From the NCBI GenBank assembly GCA_027315315.1, contig DAHUYG010000028.1:1-33756 (forward strand): a DNA stretch of 33,756 bases, read 5' to 3'. The stretch comes from Acidimicrobiaceae bacterium (GTDB taxonomy: Bacteria; Actinomycetota; Acidimicrobiia; Acidimicrobiales; RAAP-2). The notes under the pieces were generated by a model, which saw only the letters and a list, made by a program, of their open reading frames with translations, was not told the origin of the DNA and did not search any database. The position numbers and the translations under genes were made by a program. Positions 24,700 to 32,284 of this stretch are shown one piece after another (the first letter of the stretch is position 1; each line of letters begins with the position of its first letter).

Positions 24700-25800
24700 A
24701 TGCACGAGCAGAACCCCCCCGAAGAGTCGAACCCTCGCCCTCCCCACAGCCCTGCGGACCCCGCAGACCCCACCGTTGCGGATCCCCCGCCCGCGACGAT
24801 CCGCGACCCAGCCGGCGACGACGTCCCCCCGGCGCCGGCTGGGTCGCCGGAGGGCTCCGCGGATCGCGGGGCCGGTGACCCCTGGCCCGTCTTCGCCGTG
24901 GCCGCTCATCCCTACACGCCGATCGGTGACCATCCGGCCGGCACGGGCGGTGCCCCGCCCAACCGGGCTCGGCGGCGTTCCCCCCGGGTGGCCGTGCTCG
25001 TCGCCACCGCCGCCCTCGTGGGCGGAGGGCTGGGCGGGGGCATCGCGGCCGCCCTCGGAGGAACCGGGTCCGGGGACGCCGTGGTGCACGTCGCCCCGAG
25101 CGCCAACCTGACGAGCGACACCCACAACGGGGTGGCTTCGGTCGTGAGCAAGGTCGAGCCCGCCGTCGTGTCGGTCACCTCGCAGGTCGTCGTCAACCAG
25201 GCCGGCCCATTCGGCTACGGCAGCTATCAGGCCAGCGCGACACTCGAGGGCACGGGCATGATCGTGACCTCCTCGGGGGAGGTCATCACCAACGACCACG
25301 TCGTGAGCGGAGCGCGATCGATCTCCGTCACGCTCAACGGATCGTCCAGGTCCTACGCGGCGAGGCTCGTCGGAGCGAACGCCACCGACGACGTCGCGCT
25401 CCTCCAGATCGAGGGCGTGAGCGGGCTCCCCACGGTCACCTTCGGGAATTCGGCGCACGTGGCCGTCGGTGACTCGGTCGTGGCCATCGGCAACGCGCTT
25501 GGCCTCGGCTCAAGCCCGACGGTGACCACCGGGATCATCTCCGCGGAGAACCGCACGATCACGGCAGCCAACGACGCCTCGGGCAGCACCGAGACCCTCT
25601 ATGGCATGTTCCAGACCGACGCCGCAATCAACCCCGGGAACTCCGGCGGGCCGCTGGTCGACTCCGCCGGCGACGTGATCGCCATGAACACGGCCGGGGC
25701 CGGGCAGAGCTCGAGCGGGACGACCTCGGAGAACATCGGCTTCTCGATCCCCTCGAACGAGATCCTCTCGCTGCTCCCCTCCCTCCAGCGCGGCGGCTGA
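24700..25800 (+). CDS. HtrA-type membrane-anchored serine protease without PDZ domain
   Basis: A 366-residue protein with a long Pro/Asp-rich cytoplasmic N-terminus (1-95), one transmembrane helix (about 97-119, VAVLVATAALVGG...), and an extracytoplasmic trypsin-like domain. The catalytic triad is His200 in ITNDHVV, Asp231 in ATDDVALLQ and Ser315 in NPGNSGGPLV. It should degrade or refold misfolded envelope proteins. Actinobacterial HtrA proteins usually carry a C-terminal PDZ domain; this one ends about 50 residues after the active-site Ser (SNEILSLLPSLQRGG), so PDZ is missing. ATG 24700 gives this layout. A strong terminator-like hairpin follows the stop. Confidence 0.88.
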   Translation: MHEQNPPEESNPRPPHSPADPADPTVADPPPATIRDPAGDDVPPAPAGSPEGSADRGAGDPWPVFAVAAHPYTPIGDHPAGTGGAPPNRARRRSPRVAVLVATAALVGGGLGGGIAAALGGTGSGDAVVHVAPSANLTSDTHNGVASVVSKVEPAVVSVTSQVVVNQAGPFGYGSYQASATLEGTGMIVTSSGEVITNDHVVSGARSISVTLNGSSRSYAARLVGANATDDVALLQIEGVSGLPTVTFGNSAHVAVGDSVVAIGNALGLGSSPTVTTGIISAENRTITAANDASGSTETLYGMFQTDAAINPGNSGGPLVDSAGDVIAMNTAGAGQSSSGTTSENIGFSIPSNEILSLLPSLQRGG

Positions 25801-25831
25801 GCGTCAGCCGCCGCACCGTCGAGCGGGACCT

Positions 25832-25864
25832 CGGAGGGACCCGGGTCCAAACCGGGTCCCTCCG
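25832..25864 (+). terminator. Strong terminator-like hairpin after the HtrA gene
   Basis: Positions 25832-25844 and 25852-25864 are perfect reverse complements: a 13-bp stem (core GGAGGGACCCGG/CCGGGTCCCTCC) with a 7-nt loop, starting 32 bp after the stop codon. No U tract follows. Confidence 0.7.
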
Positions 25865-25926
25865 CCCGACCGGCAGGTGCAGCGGCTTCCTCCAATCCGG
25901 CATCGGGGCGGCGTCGAAAGTTCGGC

Positions 25927-25946
25927 CTCCCCCGAAGGCGGGGGAG
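25927..25946 (-). terminator. Terminator-like hairpin for nrdJ
   Basis: CTCCCCCG-CCTT-CGGGGGAG on the minus strand forms a perfect 8-bp stem with a 4-nt loop, 43 nt after the nrdJ stop. It is followed by GCCGAACTTTCG, a short T run. The separate hairpin at 25832-25864 serves the opposite strand. Confidence 0.6.
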
Positions 25947-25989
25947 CCTCATCAACGCGCGCCGGGTGCTCGAGGGCGACGCAGCTTCG

Positions 25990-28806
25990 CTACGAACACC
26001 CGCTGGTGGTGCCGCAGGTCGTGCAGACGTAGCACGATCCGGCACGCTGCATCGCGTCCCCGCAGCTGTAGCAGAACGGGGCGTCGCGCTGCTCGGGTCT
26101 GGCCAGCGTCGGCGGGTTGACCGCCGAAGCCGACGTGATCCGGTCCTCGACCAGCCCGACCGACGGCGTGGCGCTCTCCTCCACTCCGGGAAGGGTCGGC
26201 TGCGTGCGCTCGGACACCGAGAGCACGCCGAGGTCGAGCCGCTCCTCGTAGGTGAGGTAGTCGAGGGCAAGGCGCCGGAAGATGTAGTCGACCAGGCTCG
26301 AGGCCAGCCGGAGATCCGGGTCGTCGGTGAGCCCCGCCGGCTCGAACTTCATGGCCGAGTACTTCTGGACGTACGTCGCCAGCGGTACGCCGTGCTGGAG
26401 TCCCAGGCTGATCGAGATGGAGAAGGCGTCCATGATGCCGGCGAGCGTCGATCCCTGCTTCGACACCTTGATGAACACCTCGCCCGGACGGCCGTCCTCG
26501 TACTCGCCGACGGTGACGTAGCCCTCGCAGTCGGCCACCCGGAAGGCCGAGGTCCGGGACTGGCGGCGCCTCGGAAGGCGCTCTCGGATCGCCCCGACGA
26601 CCACCGGGTCGGACTTCACGCTGCGCTCGTGCGCGAGGGCCAGTTCCAGCTGGGCGATCTTGTCGTTCAGCTCCCGGCTGTGCGCCTCGGCCTCCGAGCC
26701 GGCAGGGGCCGTGTCGCCGCTCGCCTTCTTCGTCGTGGACAGCGGCTGGGCCACCTTGCAGTTGTCCCGGTAGATGGCGATCGCCTTCAGGCCGAGACGC
26801 CAGGCGTCGATGTGCAGCTGCTCGACGTCCTCGACGGTCACCTCTTCGGGGAGGTTCACCGTCTTGGAGATCGCCCCGCTGATGAACGGCTGGACGGCCG
26901 CCATCATCTTGATGTGGCCCGAGTAATGGATCGTGTTGTCACCCATGGAACAGGCGAACACCGCCAGGTGACTCACCGAGAGGTGGGGCGCTCCGACGAT
27001 CGTCTTGTGCTCGTCGATATGGGCGATGATGTCGGCCACCTGGGCCTCGTCGTACCCGAGCTGGCGGAGCGCCCTCGGCACGGTCTGGTTGACGATGGAC
27101 ATCGATCCCCCACCGACCAGCTTCTTGGTCTTCACCAGCCCGAGATCGGGCTCGACGCCCGTCGTGTCGCAGTCCATGAGGAGCGCGATGGTGCCGGTCG
27201 GCGCGAGCACGCTCGCCTGGGAGTTGCGCACCCCCGAGCGCTCGGCCTCCTCGACAGCGACGTCCCACGCCTCCTGGGCGGCGGAGAGAAGCTCGAAGGG
27301 AACGAGTTCCTCGTCGATCCGGGCGGCCGCCGCCTGGTGCATGCGGAGGACCCCGAGCATGGCGTCCACGTTGTTGTGGTAGCCCACGAAGGGACCCATC
27401 CGCGCCGCCGTGCGGGCCGAGGTGGCATAGGAGTGGCCGGTCATGAGGGCGGTGATGGCCCCGGCCCAGGCGCGTCCCTCGTCGGAGTCATAGGGAAGCC
27501 CCTTGGCCATGAGCAGCGCGCCCAGGTTGGCATACCCGATGCCCAGCTGGCGGAACAACCGCGAGGTGTCGGCGATGCTCGCCGTCGGGTAGTCGGCGTT
27601 GCCGACCAGGATCTCTTGCCCCGTGAAGAGGACCTCGACGGCCGACTTGAACGCCTCGGTGTCGAATGAGTCGTCCTCGTCGAGGAACTTGAGCAGGTTC
27701 AGGCTCGCGAGGTTGCACGCCGAGTTGTCGAGGTGCATGTACTCGCTGCAGGGGTTCGAACCGTTGATGCGACCCTCGTTGGGTGCGGTGTGCCACTTGT
27801 TGATGGTGGTGTCGAACTGCATCCCGGGGTCGGCGCACTCCCAGGCGGCGTGGGCGATCTGGCGGAAAAGGTCACGGGCCCGCACGGTCTTGATGCTCGT
27901 CCCGTCGGTGCGGGCGGTGAGCGCCCATTCGGCGTCGTCGATGATCGCCTGCATGAACTCGTCGGTCACCCGGACCGAGTTGTTGGCATTCTGGTATTGG
28001 ATCGAGTAGCTGTCGGTGCCGTCGAGGTCCATGTCGAACCCGGCGTCGCGCAGGACGCGGGCCTTGCGCTCCTCGAGCGCCTTGCACCAGATGAAGTCCT
28101 CGATGTCGGGGTGGTCCGAGTCGAGGATCACCATCTTGGCGGCCCGGCGGGTCTTGCCGCCGGACTTGATCGTGCCGGCCGACGCGTCCGCCCCACGCAT
28201 GAAGCTCACCGGACCCGATGCGGTCCCGCCGCCCTTCAGCAGTTCGTGGGAGGAACGGATCCGGGAAAGGTTCACTCCCGATCCGGACCCGCCCTTGAAG
28301 ATCGTCCCCTCCTCGGTGTACCAGTTGAGGATCGAGTCCATCGAGTCGTCGACCGACAAGATGAAGCAGGCCGAGGCCTGCTGGGGAACCCCGGCGACGC
28401 CGATGTTGAACCACACGGGTGAGTTGAAGGCGGCCTTCTGGTGCAAGATGAGATGCTTCAGCTCGTCGCTGAAGATGCGCCCCTCGTCGTCGTCGAAGTA
28501 CCCGTCGCGCAGCCCCCAGGTCGTGATGGTGTCAACGACGCGATCGATGACCTGCTTGAGGGAGTGCTCGCGCTCGGGGGTCCCGAGCGTCCCGCGGAAG
28601 TACTTCTGAGCCAAGATGTTGGTGGCGTTGACGCTCCAGAACTCGGGCACCTCGACGCCCAGCTGTTCGAAGACGATCGAGCCGTCCCGATAGTCGATGA
28701 TGCGAGCGTCCCGCAGCTCCCATCGGACCTCGTCGTAGGGGTGAATCCCCTCGGTGGTGAAGCGCCGGCGAATCCCGATTGCTACTTGCTGCGGGGCGAT
28801 GGCCAT
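25990..28806 (-). CDS. nrdJ: Vitamin B12-dependent (class II) ribonucleoside-diphosphate reductase
   Basis: A 938-residue enzyme that makes deoxyribonucleotides using adenosylcobalamin, so it needs no oxygen for radical generation. Conserved residues are redox Cys147 in ASACF, the thiyl-radical site Cys353 with Asn351 and Glu355 in NPCSE, and the second redox Cys364 in SACNLASLN. After the catalytic barrel comes a TSCPD-type region ('AFRVADCEGYVTVGEYEDGR'), a short coiled coil ('ELNDKIAQLELALAHE') and a Cys-rich C-terminus with CYSCG...SCYVCTTCG that shuttles electrons. ATG 28806 follows GAGGGGAG at about 10 nt; an ATG at 28947 would add 47 low-complexity residues. No nrdR neighbour is visible here. 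Confidence 0.96.
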   Translation of the reverse strand: MAIAPQQVAIGIRRRFTTEGIHPYDEVRWELRDARIIDYRDGSIVFEQLGVEVPEFWSVNATNILAQKYFRGTLGTPEREHSLKQVIDRVVDTITTWGLRDGYFDDDEGRIFSDELKHLILHQKAAFNSPVWFNIGVAGVPQQASACFILSVDDSMDSILNWYTEEGTIFKGGSGSGVNLSRIRSSHELLKGGGTASGPVSFMRGADASAGTIKSGGKTRRAAKMVILDSDHPDIEDFIWCKALEERKARVLRDAGFDMDLDGTDSYSIQYQNANNSVRVTDEFMQAIIDDAEWALTARTDGTSIKTVRARDLFRQIAHAAWECADPGMQFDTTINKWHTAPNEGRINGSNPCSEYMHLDNSACNLASLNLLKFLDEDDSFDTEAFKSAVEVLFTGQEILVGNADYPTASIADTSRLFRQLGIGYANLGALLMAKGLPYDSDEGRAWAGAITALMTGHSYATSARTAARMGPFVGYHNNVDAMLGVLRMHQAAAARIDEELVPFELLSAAQEAWDVAVEEAERSGVRNSQASVLAPTGTIALLMDCDTTGVEPDLGLVKTKKLVGGGSMSIVNQTVPRALRQLGYDEAQVADIIAHIDEHKTIVGAPHLSVSHLAVFACSMGDNTIHYSGHIKMMAAVQPFISGAISKTVNLPEEVTVEDVEQLHIDAWRLGLKAIAIYRDNCKVAQPLSTTKKASGDTAPAGSEAEAHSRELNDKIAQLELALAHERSVKSDPVVVGAIRERLPRRRQSRTSAFRVADCEGYVTVGEYEDGRPGEVFIKVSKQGSTLAGIMDAFSISISLGLQHGVPLATYVQKYSAMKFEPAGLTDDPDLRLASSLVDYIFRRLALDYLTYEERLDLGVLSVSERTQPTLPGVEESATPSVGLVEDRITSASAVNPPTLARPEQRDAPFCYSCGDAMQRAGSCYVCTTCGTTSGCS

Positions 28807-28827
28807 CTGCGGTGTGCTCCCCTCTTC

Positions 28828-28874
28828 GCCGGGCTGTTGCCCCCGGCCTCTAGAGCGGCCAATGCCTCGGCCGC
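28828..28874 (-). other. Two GC-rich hairpins in the nrdJ leader
   Basis: On the minus strand the leader folds first as GCGGCC/GGCCGC (28855-28860 and 28869-28874, 8-nt loop), then as GCCGGG/CCCGGC (28828-28833 and 28842-28847, 8-nt loop). Both are perfect 6-bp stems with 8-nt loops, 7 nt apart, just upstream of the Shine-Dalgarno. No cobalamin B12 box is seen. In such GC-rich DNA some hairpins arise by chance. Confidence 0.45.
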
Positions 28875-28918
28875 ACTGCTTGGTTGGGCGCCTCGAGGGA
28901 CCAGGGTGTTCCCCCCAA

Positions 28919-28934
28919 CCACAACATATTGTGG
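28919..28934 (-). promoter_or_regulatory. NrdR-box-like operator upstream of nrdJ
   Basis: CCACAACATATTGTGG on the plus strand is a perfect 16-bp palindrome (7-bp arms of ACCACAA/TTGTGGT if one more base per side is counted). It matches most positions of the published NrdR box (acaCwAtATaTwGtgt) and sits 113 bp upstream of nrdJ. NrdR boxes usually occur in tandem; I find no second box at about 31 bp spacing. The site appears downstream of the predicted transcription start. Confidence 0.65.
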
Positions 28935-28968
28935 TCGCATTCCCCATGAGGCACGAGATGCTGGGGTC

Positions 28969-28998
28969 ATTACAGCATTGTAGTTACACGGCTGTCAA
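28969..28998 (-). promoter_or_regulatory. Predicted nrdJ promoter
   Basis: On the minus strand TTGACA (28998-28993) and TGTAAT (28974-28969) have an 18-bp spacer. TTGACA is a perfect -35 and TGTAAT differs from TATAAT in one base. It is the best sigma70-type promoter in the window, and would start transcription near 28962, giving a leader of about 155 nt before nrdJ. Confidence 0.6.
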
Positions 28999-29100
28999 CG
29001 ACAGCGGCCCGCCACCCGCTCGCGTCGACCGAGGTGAGAACCATCTTCGGAGAAAGGTCGGAAATTGTCCGGCCCGAGGCGCGAGCCGGGACGGCGCACC

Positions 29101-29685
29101 TCAACCCTTGAGGAAGGAGGCGGTGTACTCCCAGGCGGCGCCCCGCCGGGACTCCAGGCGGAAGCCGGAGGGCTCGACGAGCGCCACCAGCGCACCCAAC
29201 CGGATGAAGTCGCTGTCCCGCCGTGACTCGCAGAAGATGGCGCGGCCCCCGACCCGCACCACCCGGGCCAGCTCGGCGACGCATCGGGCCCGCTCGGGCA
29301 CCTCGCCCAGCATGAGGACGACGACCGCCACGTCGATGGACCCCCCACCGACGGGCAGCCCGGTGGCGTCACCCTGGACGTAGCGCACCCGGCGGGACCT
29401 CGTGCGGGCACGGGCGAGCTGCAGCATCCCGGCCTGGAGGTCGAGAGCGACGACCAGTCCGTCGTCCCCGACGCCTGCGGCGAGGGCACCCGTGAAGTAC
29501 CCCGGGCCGCAACCGATCTCGAGCACCGTCTCCCCGCCCGACAACCCGAGGCGCCCCACCGTCCGCGATGGCGGCTGCACGATCCGTCGCAGCGGGTTGA
29601 GCAGCGATCCGGCTCGCTCGACCGGGAAGATCCTGCCCCGGGCGAGGCCGTAGCCGGGGTCCGAGGCCGATCGGCGGGGCGCCAC
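29101..29685 (-). CDS. SAM-dependent methyltransferase
   Basis: A 194-residue class I methyltransferase. Motif I is VLEIGCGPGYF (SAM binding); 'VVALDLQAGMLQLARA' (motif II acidic residue) and 'VRYVQGDATGLPVGGGSID' follow, giving the ubiE/Methyltransf_11-like order. The acceptor is unknown. GTG 29685 is provisional because the Shine-Dalgarno is weak and the N-terminus is Arg/Ala-rich. It is divergent from glpK (183 bp) and lies upstream of nrdJ on the same strand, but the promoter between them makes co-transcription unlikely. Confidence 0.85.
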   Translation of the reverse strand: MAPRRSASDPGYGLARGRIFPVERAGSLLNPLRRIVQPPSRTVGRLGLSGGETVLEIGCGPGYFTGALAAGVGDDGLVVALDLQAGMLQLARARTRSRRVRYVQGDATGLPVGGGSIDVAVVVLMLGEVPERARCVAELARVVRVGGRAIFCESRRDSDFIRLGALVALVEPSGFRLESRRGAAWEYTASFLKG

Positions 29686-29853
29686 TCGGCGAAGTGTGAC
29701 GCAAGAGACGGTCGGTCGCCAACGACGCCCCGAGACGACTCCCCCGACCCCACCGACCGGGCGCGGCCACGCATCGAAGACGCAGCCACCCCGAGCCCAC
29801 GCCCCGGTCGGTCACCCTCGCTCGAATTCGCCGAGCGTTCGGGGCGGGTCCTC

Positions 29854-29859
29854 TATGGT
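29854..29859 (+). promoter_or_regulatory. -10-like TATGGT for glpK
   Basis: TATGGT ends 9 nt before the ATG at 29869, with no clear Shine-Dalgarno in between. This fits transcription starting at or very near the start codon. Inferred from pattern. Confidence 0.35.
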
Positions 29860-29868
29860 CGGCCCCCG

Positions 29869-31362
29869 ATGGGCGGGGTCGTCGCGGTCGATGCCGGCAC
29901 CACGGGGGTGCGCGCCCTCGCCGTCGACGAGGGCGGCGAGATCACCGACATCGCCTACCGGGAGCTGACCCAGCACTACCCGCGGCCGGGCTGGGTGGAG
30001 CACGATGCAACGGAGATCTGGGGACACGTGCGTTCGACGGTCGCCGAGGTGGTAGAGCGGTCCGGCCGCGGGCGACCGGCCGCCATCGGGATCACGAACC
30101 AACGCGAGACCGTCGTCGCGTGGGACCGCCGCACCGGCGAACCCCTTCACGCCGCCATCGTCTGGCAGGACCGCCGGACGGCCGCCCGCTGCCGAGAGCT
30201 GGACGAGGCCGGGCACCTCGACGCGGTGCGCCAGCGGACCGGGCTCGTCCTCGATCCCTACTTCTCCGCCACCAAGATGGAGTGGCTCCTCCGACACGGG
30301 GGCCTCGCGGCCGTCCCGGCGGACCGGCTTGCGCTCGGGACCGTCGACGCCTGGGTGCTCTGGAAGCTGACCGGAGGTCCGAGGGGTGGGGTGTTCGCCA
30401 CCGATCCCTCCAACGCGAGCCGCACCCTCCTCTACGACATCGTCGAGGGCCGATGGTCCGAGGAGCTGGCCGGCGTCTTCGGCGTCCCCCCCGAGGCGCT
30501 CCCAGACGTGCTGGCGACGTGCGGCCGCTTCGGGCTGGCCTCCGAGGACATCCCGGGCGTCGCCGGCGCGCCGATCGGCGGGATGGCGGGCGACCAGCAG
30601 GCGGCCCTCTTCGGCCAGGCCTGCTTCGAGCCGGGCATGGCCAAGGCCACCTACGGGACCGGGACCTTCGTGCTCACGAACGTCGGTCAGGACTGCCCCG
30701 TTCCCGTCGACGGCCTGGTCACGACGATCGCCTGGGACCTCGCAACGGGCAGCGGGCCGACCTACGCGCTCGAGGGGTCGACGTTCGTGTCTGGCGCGGC
30801 GATCCAGTGGCTGCGCGACGAGCTCCGCGTCATCGAGGCGGCCGAGGACATCGGACCGCTCGCCCGCTCGGTGCCAGACGCCGGCGGGGTCGCCTTCGTG
30901 GCCGCCCTGAGTGGGCTCGGGAGCCCGTGGTGGGACCCGACGGCCCGGGGTGCGGTCTTCGGGCTGACCCGGGGAGCCGGTCGGGCGCAGCTCGCCCGTG
31001 CCGTCGTCGAGTCCATCGCGTACAGCGTGCGGGCGATGGTGGAGGCAATGGACGGGGCCGGGCCGGCCCCCGAGACGCTGCGGGCCGACGGCGGGGCCTC
31101 GGCGATGGACCTCCTGCTCGAGCTCCAGGCGGACCAGCTCGGCATCCCCGTCGCCCGGCCCACCTCGGTCGAGACCACGGCCCTCGGCGCGGCGATGCTG
31201 GCCGGGCTGAGCTCGGGGGTCTGGGGCTCGCTCGACGAGCTGGCGTCGTTGTGGTCCCTCGATCGGGAGTTCGAGCCGAGCGGGGACAAGACGCTCGGCG
31301 ATGCCCAGTACGCGGCGTGGCGCCGCGCCGTCGAGCGGTCGATGCGCTGGGCCGGGGACTAG
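29869..31362 (+). CDS. glpK: Glycerol kinase
   Basis: A 497-residue FGGY-family kinase that makes sn-glycerol 3-phosphate from glycerol and ATP. The phosphate-binding loop is DAGTTGVRA (residues 8-16). The glycerol-contacting residues of GlpK are present: Arg79-Glu80 in TNQRET, Trp99 in VWQDRRT, Tyr131 in DPYFSATK and Asp242 in GDQQAALFGQ, which separates it from xylulose and gluconate kinases. 'ATYGTGTF' and GLGSPWWDPTARG are further GlpK signatures. ATG 29869 is the start. Its TAG overlaps the convergent plsC stop in CTAG (31359-31362). The product feeds lipid synthesis, which the adjacent PlsC also serves. Confidence 0.94.
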   Translation: MGGVVAVDAGTTGVRALAVDEGGEITDIAYRELTQHYPRPGWVEHDATEIWGHVRSTVAEVVERSGRGRPAAIGITNQRETVVAWDRRTGEPLHAAIVWQDRRTAARCRELDEAGHLDAVRQRTGLVLDPYFSATKMEWLLRHGGLAAVPADRLALGTVDAWVLWKLTGGPRGGVFATDPSNASRTLLYDIVEGRWSEELAGVFGVPPEALPDVLATCGRFGLASEDIPGVAGAPIGGMAGDQQAALFGQACFEPGMAKATYGTGTFVLTNVGQDCPVPVDGLVTTIAWDLATGSGPTYALEGSTFVSGAAIQWLRDELRVIEAAEDIGPLARSVPDAGGVAFVAALSGLGSPWWDPTARGAVFGLTRGAGRAQLARAVVESIAYSVRAMVEAMDGAGPAPETLRADGGASAMDLLLELQADQLGIPVARPTSVETTALGAAMLAGLSSGVWGSLDELASLWSLDREFEPSGDKTLGDAQYAAWRRAVERSMRWAGD

Positions 31363-32063
31363 GAGGCCGACGCCTCGGCCGCGCCGAGGTCCTCGACCGG
31401 CTCCCCGCGTTCGACCAGCTGGTCGACGTAGGGTCGCCCGGCGAGCGCCGCGATCTGCACCATGAGGCCGTCGGTGAAGCTCCGCAGACGCTCACTCGAG
31501 GTGCGACCGGTCTCGGCGTCGACCAGCCCGGCTGAGTCGAAGCTGAGCGGGGCGCCGAAGCGGATCGCGACCGGTCGGAAGGGGCGGAGCATCCGTGCAC
31601 CGCGGGGCTGGATCGCGTCGGTCCCGTCGATGCCGACCGGGACGACCGGCACGCCACACTCGAGCGCCAACCGGGCGACGCCGGTGCGCCCCCGATGCAC
31701 CTTCCCATCGGTCGAGCGCGTCCCCTCGGGGTAGAGGGCGACGACACCGCCCGCCTCGAGCACGCCCCTGGCGGTCGCGAGCGCACGCGCCGACGCATCG
31801 CCGCCGCCGCGCTGGATCGGGATCTGCCCGACCGCCCGGAAGAACCACGAGGTGCGTCTGGCGTCGAAGTACTCCGCCTTGGCGAGGAACGTGACCCGAC
31901 GCCGGACGACGAGCGGGAGGAAGAGCGAGTCGCAGAAGGACTGGTGGTTCGCGGCCAGGATCGCTGGGCCCGAGCGCGGGACGTTGGCGCGGCCCTGGAC
32001 GCGCACCTTGAACAAGAGCCGGAGCAACGGCGCGAGGAGGGCCTTCACGGCCCAGTAGGCCAC
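31359..32063 (-). CDS. 1-acyl-sn-glycerol-3-phosphate acyltransferase (PlsC family)
   Basis: A 234-residue membrane-associated acyltransferase of phospholipid synthesis. The catalytic HX4D motif is NHQSFCD (His40-Asp45), and the glycerol-phosphate binding motif is YPEGTRS; 'RTGVARLALECGVPVVPVGI' is typical of the family. A hydrophobic N-terminus (LLAPLLRLLF) anchors it. GTG 32063 is used; TTG 32111 would add 16 residues (with 'GHQGYRLAVAYW') and is also plausible. It is encoded head to tail against glpK, overlapping it by 4 bp. Both deal with glycerol 3-phosphate, but convergence rules out a shared transcript. Confidence 0.88.
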   Translation of the reverse strand: MAYWAVKALLAPLLRLLFKVRVQGRANVPRSGPAILAANHQSFCDSLFLPLVVRRRVTFLAKAEYFDARRTSWFFRAVGQIPIQRGGGDASARALATARGVLEAGGVVALYPEGTRSTDGKVHRGRTGVARLALECGVPVVPVGIDGTDAIQPRGARMLRPFRPVAIRFGAPLSFDSAGLVDAETGRTSSERLRSFTDGLMVQIAALAGRPYVDQLVERGEPVEDLGAAEASAS

Positions 32064-32284
32064 GGCCAAACGGTACCCCTGGTGCCCGAGGTGACGCTGG
32101 GCGAATGGCAAAGGTGGCGCGCCGGCAGCCCACGCTGGGTGGCTGTCCCTTCCCCGGGCGCCGATGGCCGGGCCGCCGGGGTGGATCGGTCCATGGCTCC
32201 TTGGGCTCCGTGCCCTTCGACGCCCCCCCGTCGTCGGGGCGCGACCGTTGCCGAGGCGCGCAGGTCGGCCGGTGGATCCCCCGC

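Noticed and set aside
25966-27669. Long plus-strand open frame opposite nrdJ
   Set aside because: It is a composition shadow; nrdJ on the other strand has all catalytic motifs.
28807-28962. Cobalamin riboswitch before the B12-dependent reductase
   Set aside because: The leader is too short, and I see no B12 box or conserved core; nrdJ usually responds to NrdR, not to a riboswitch.
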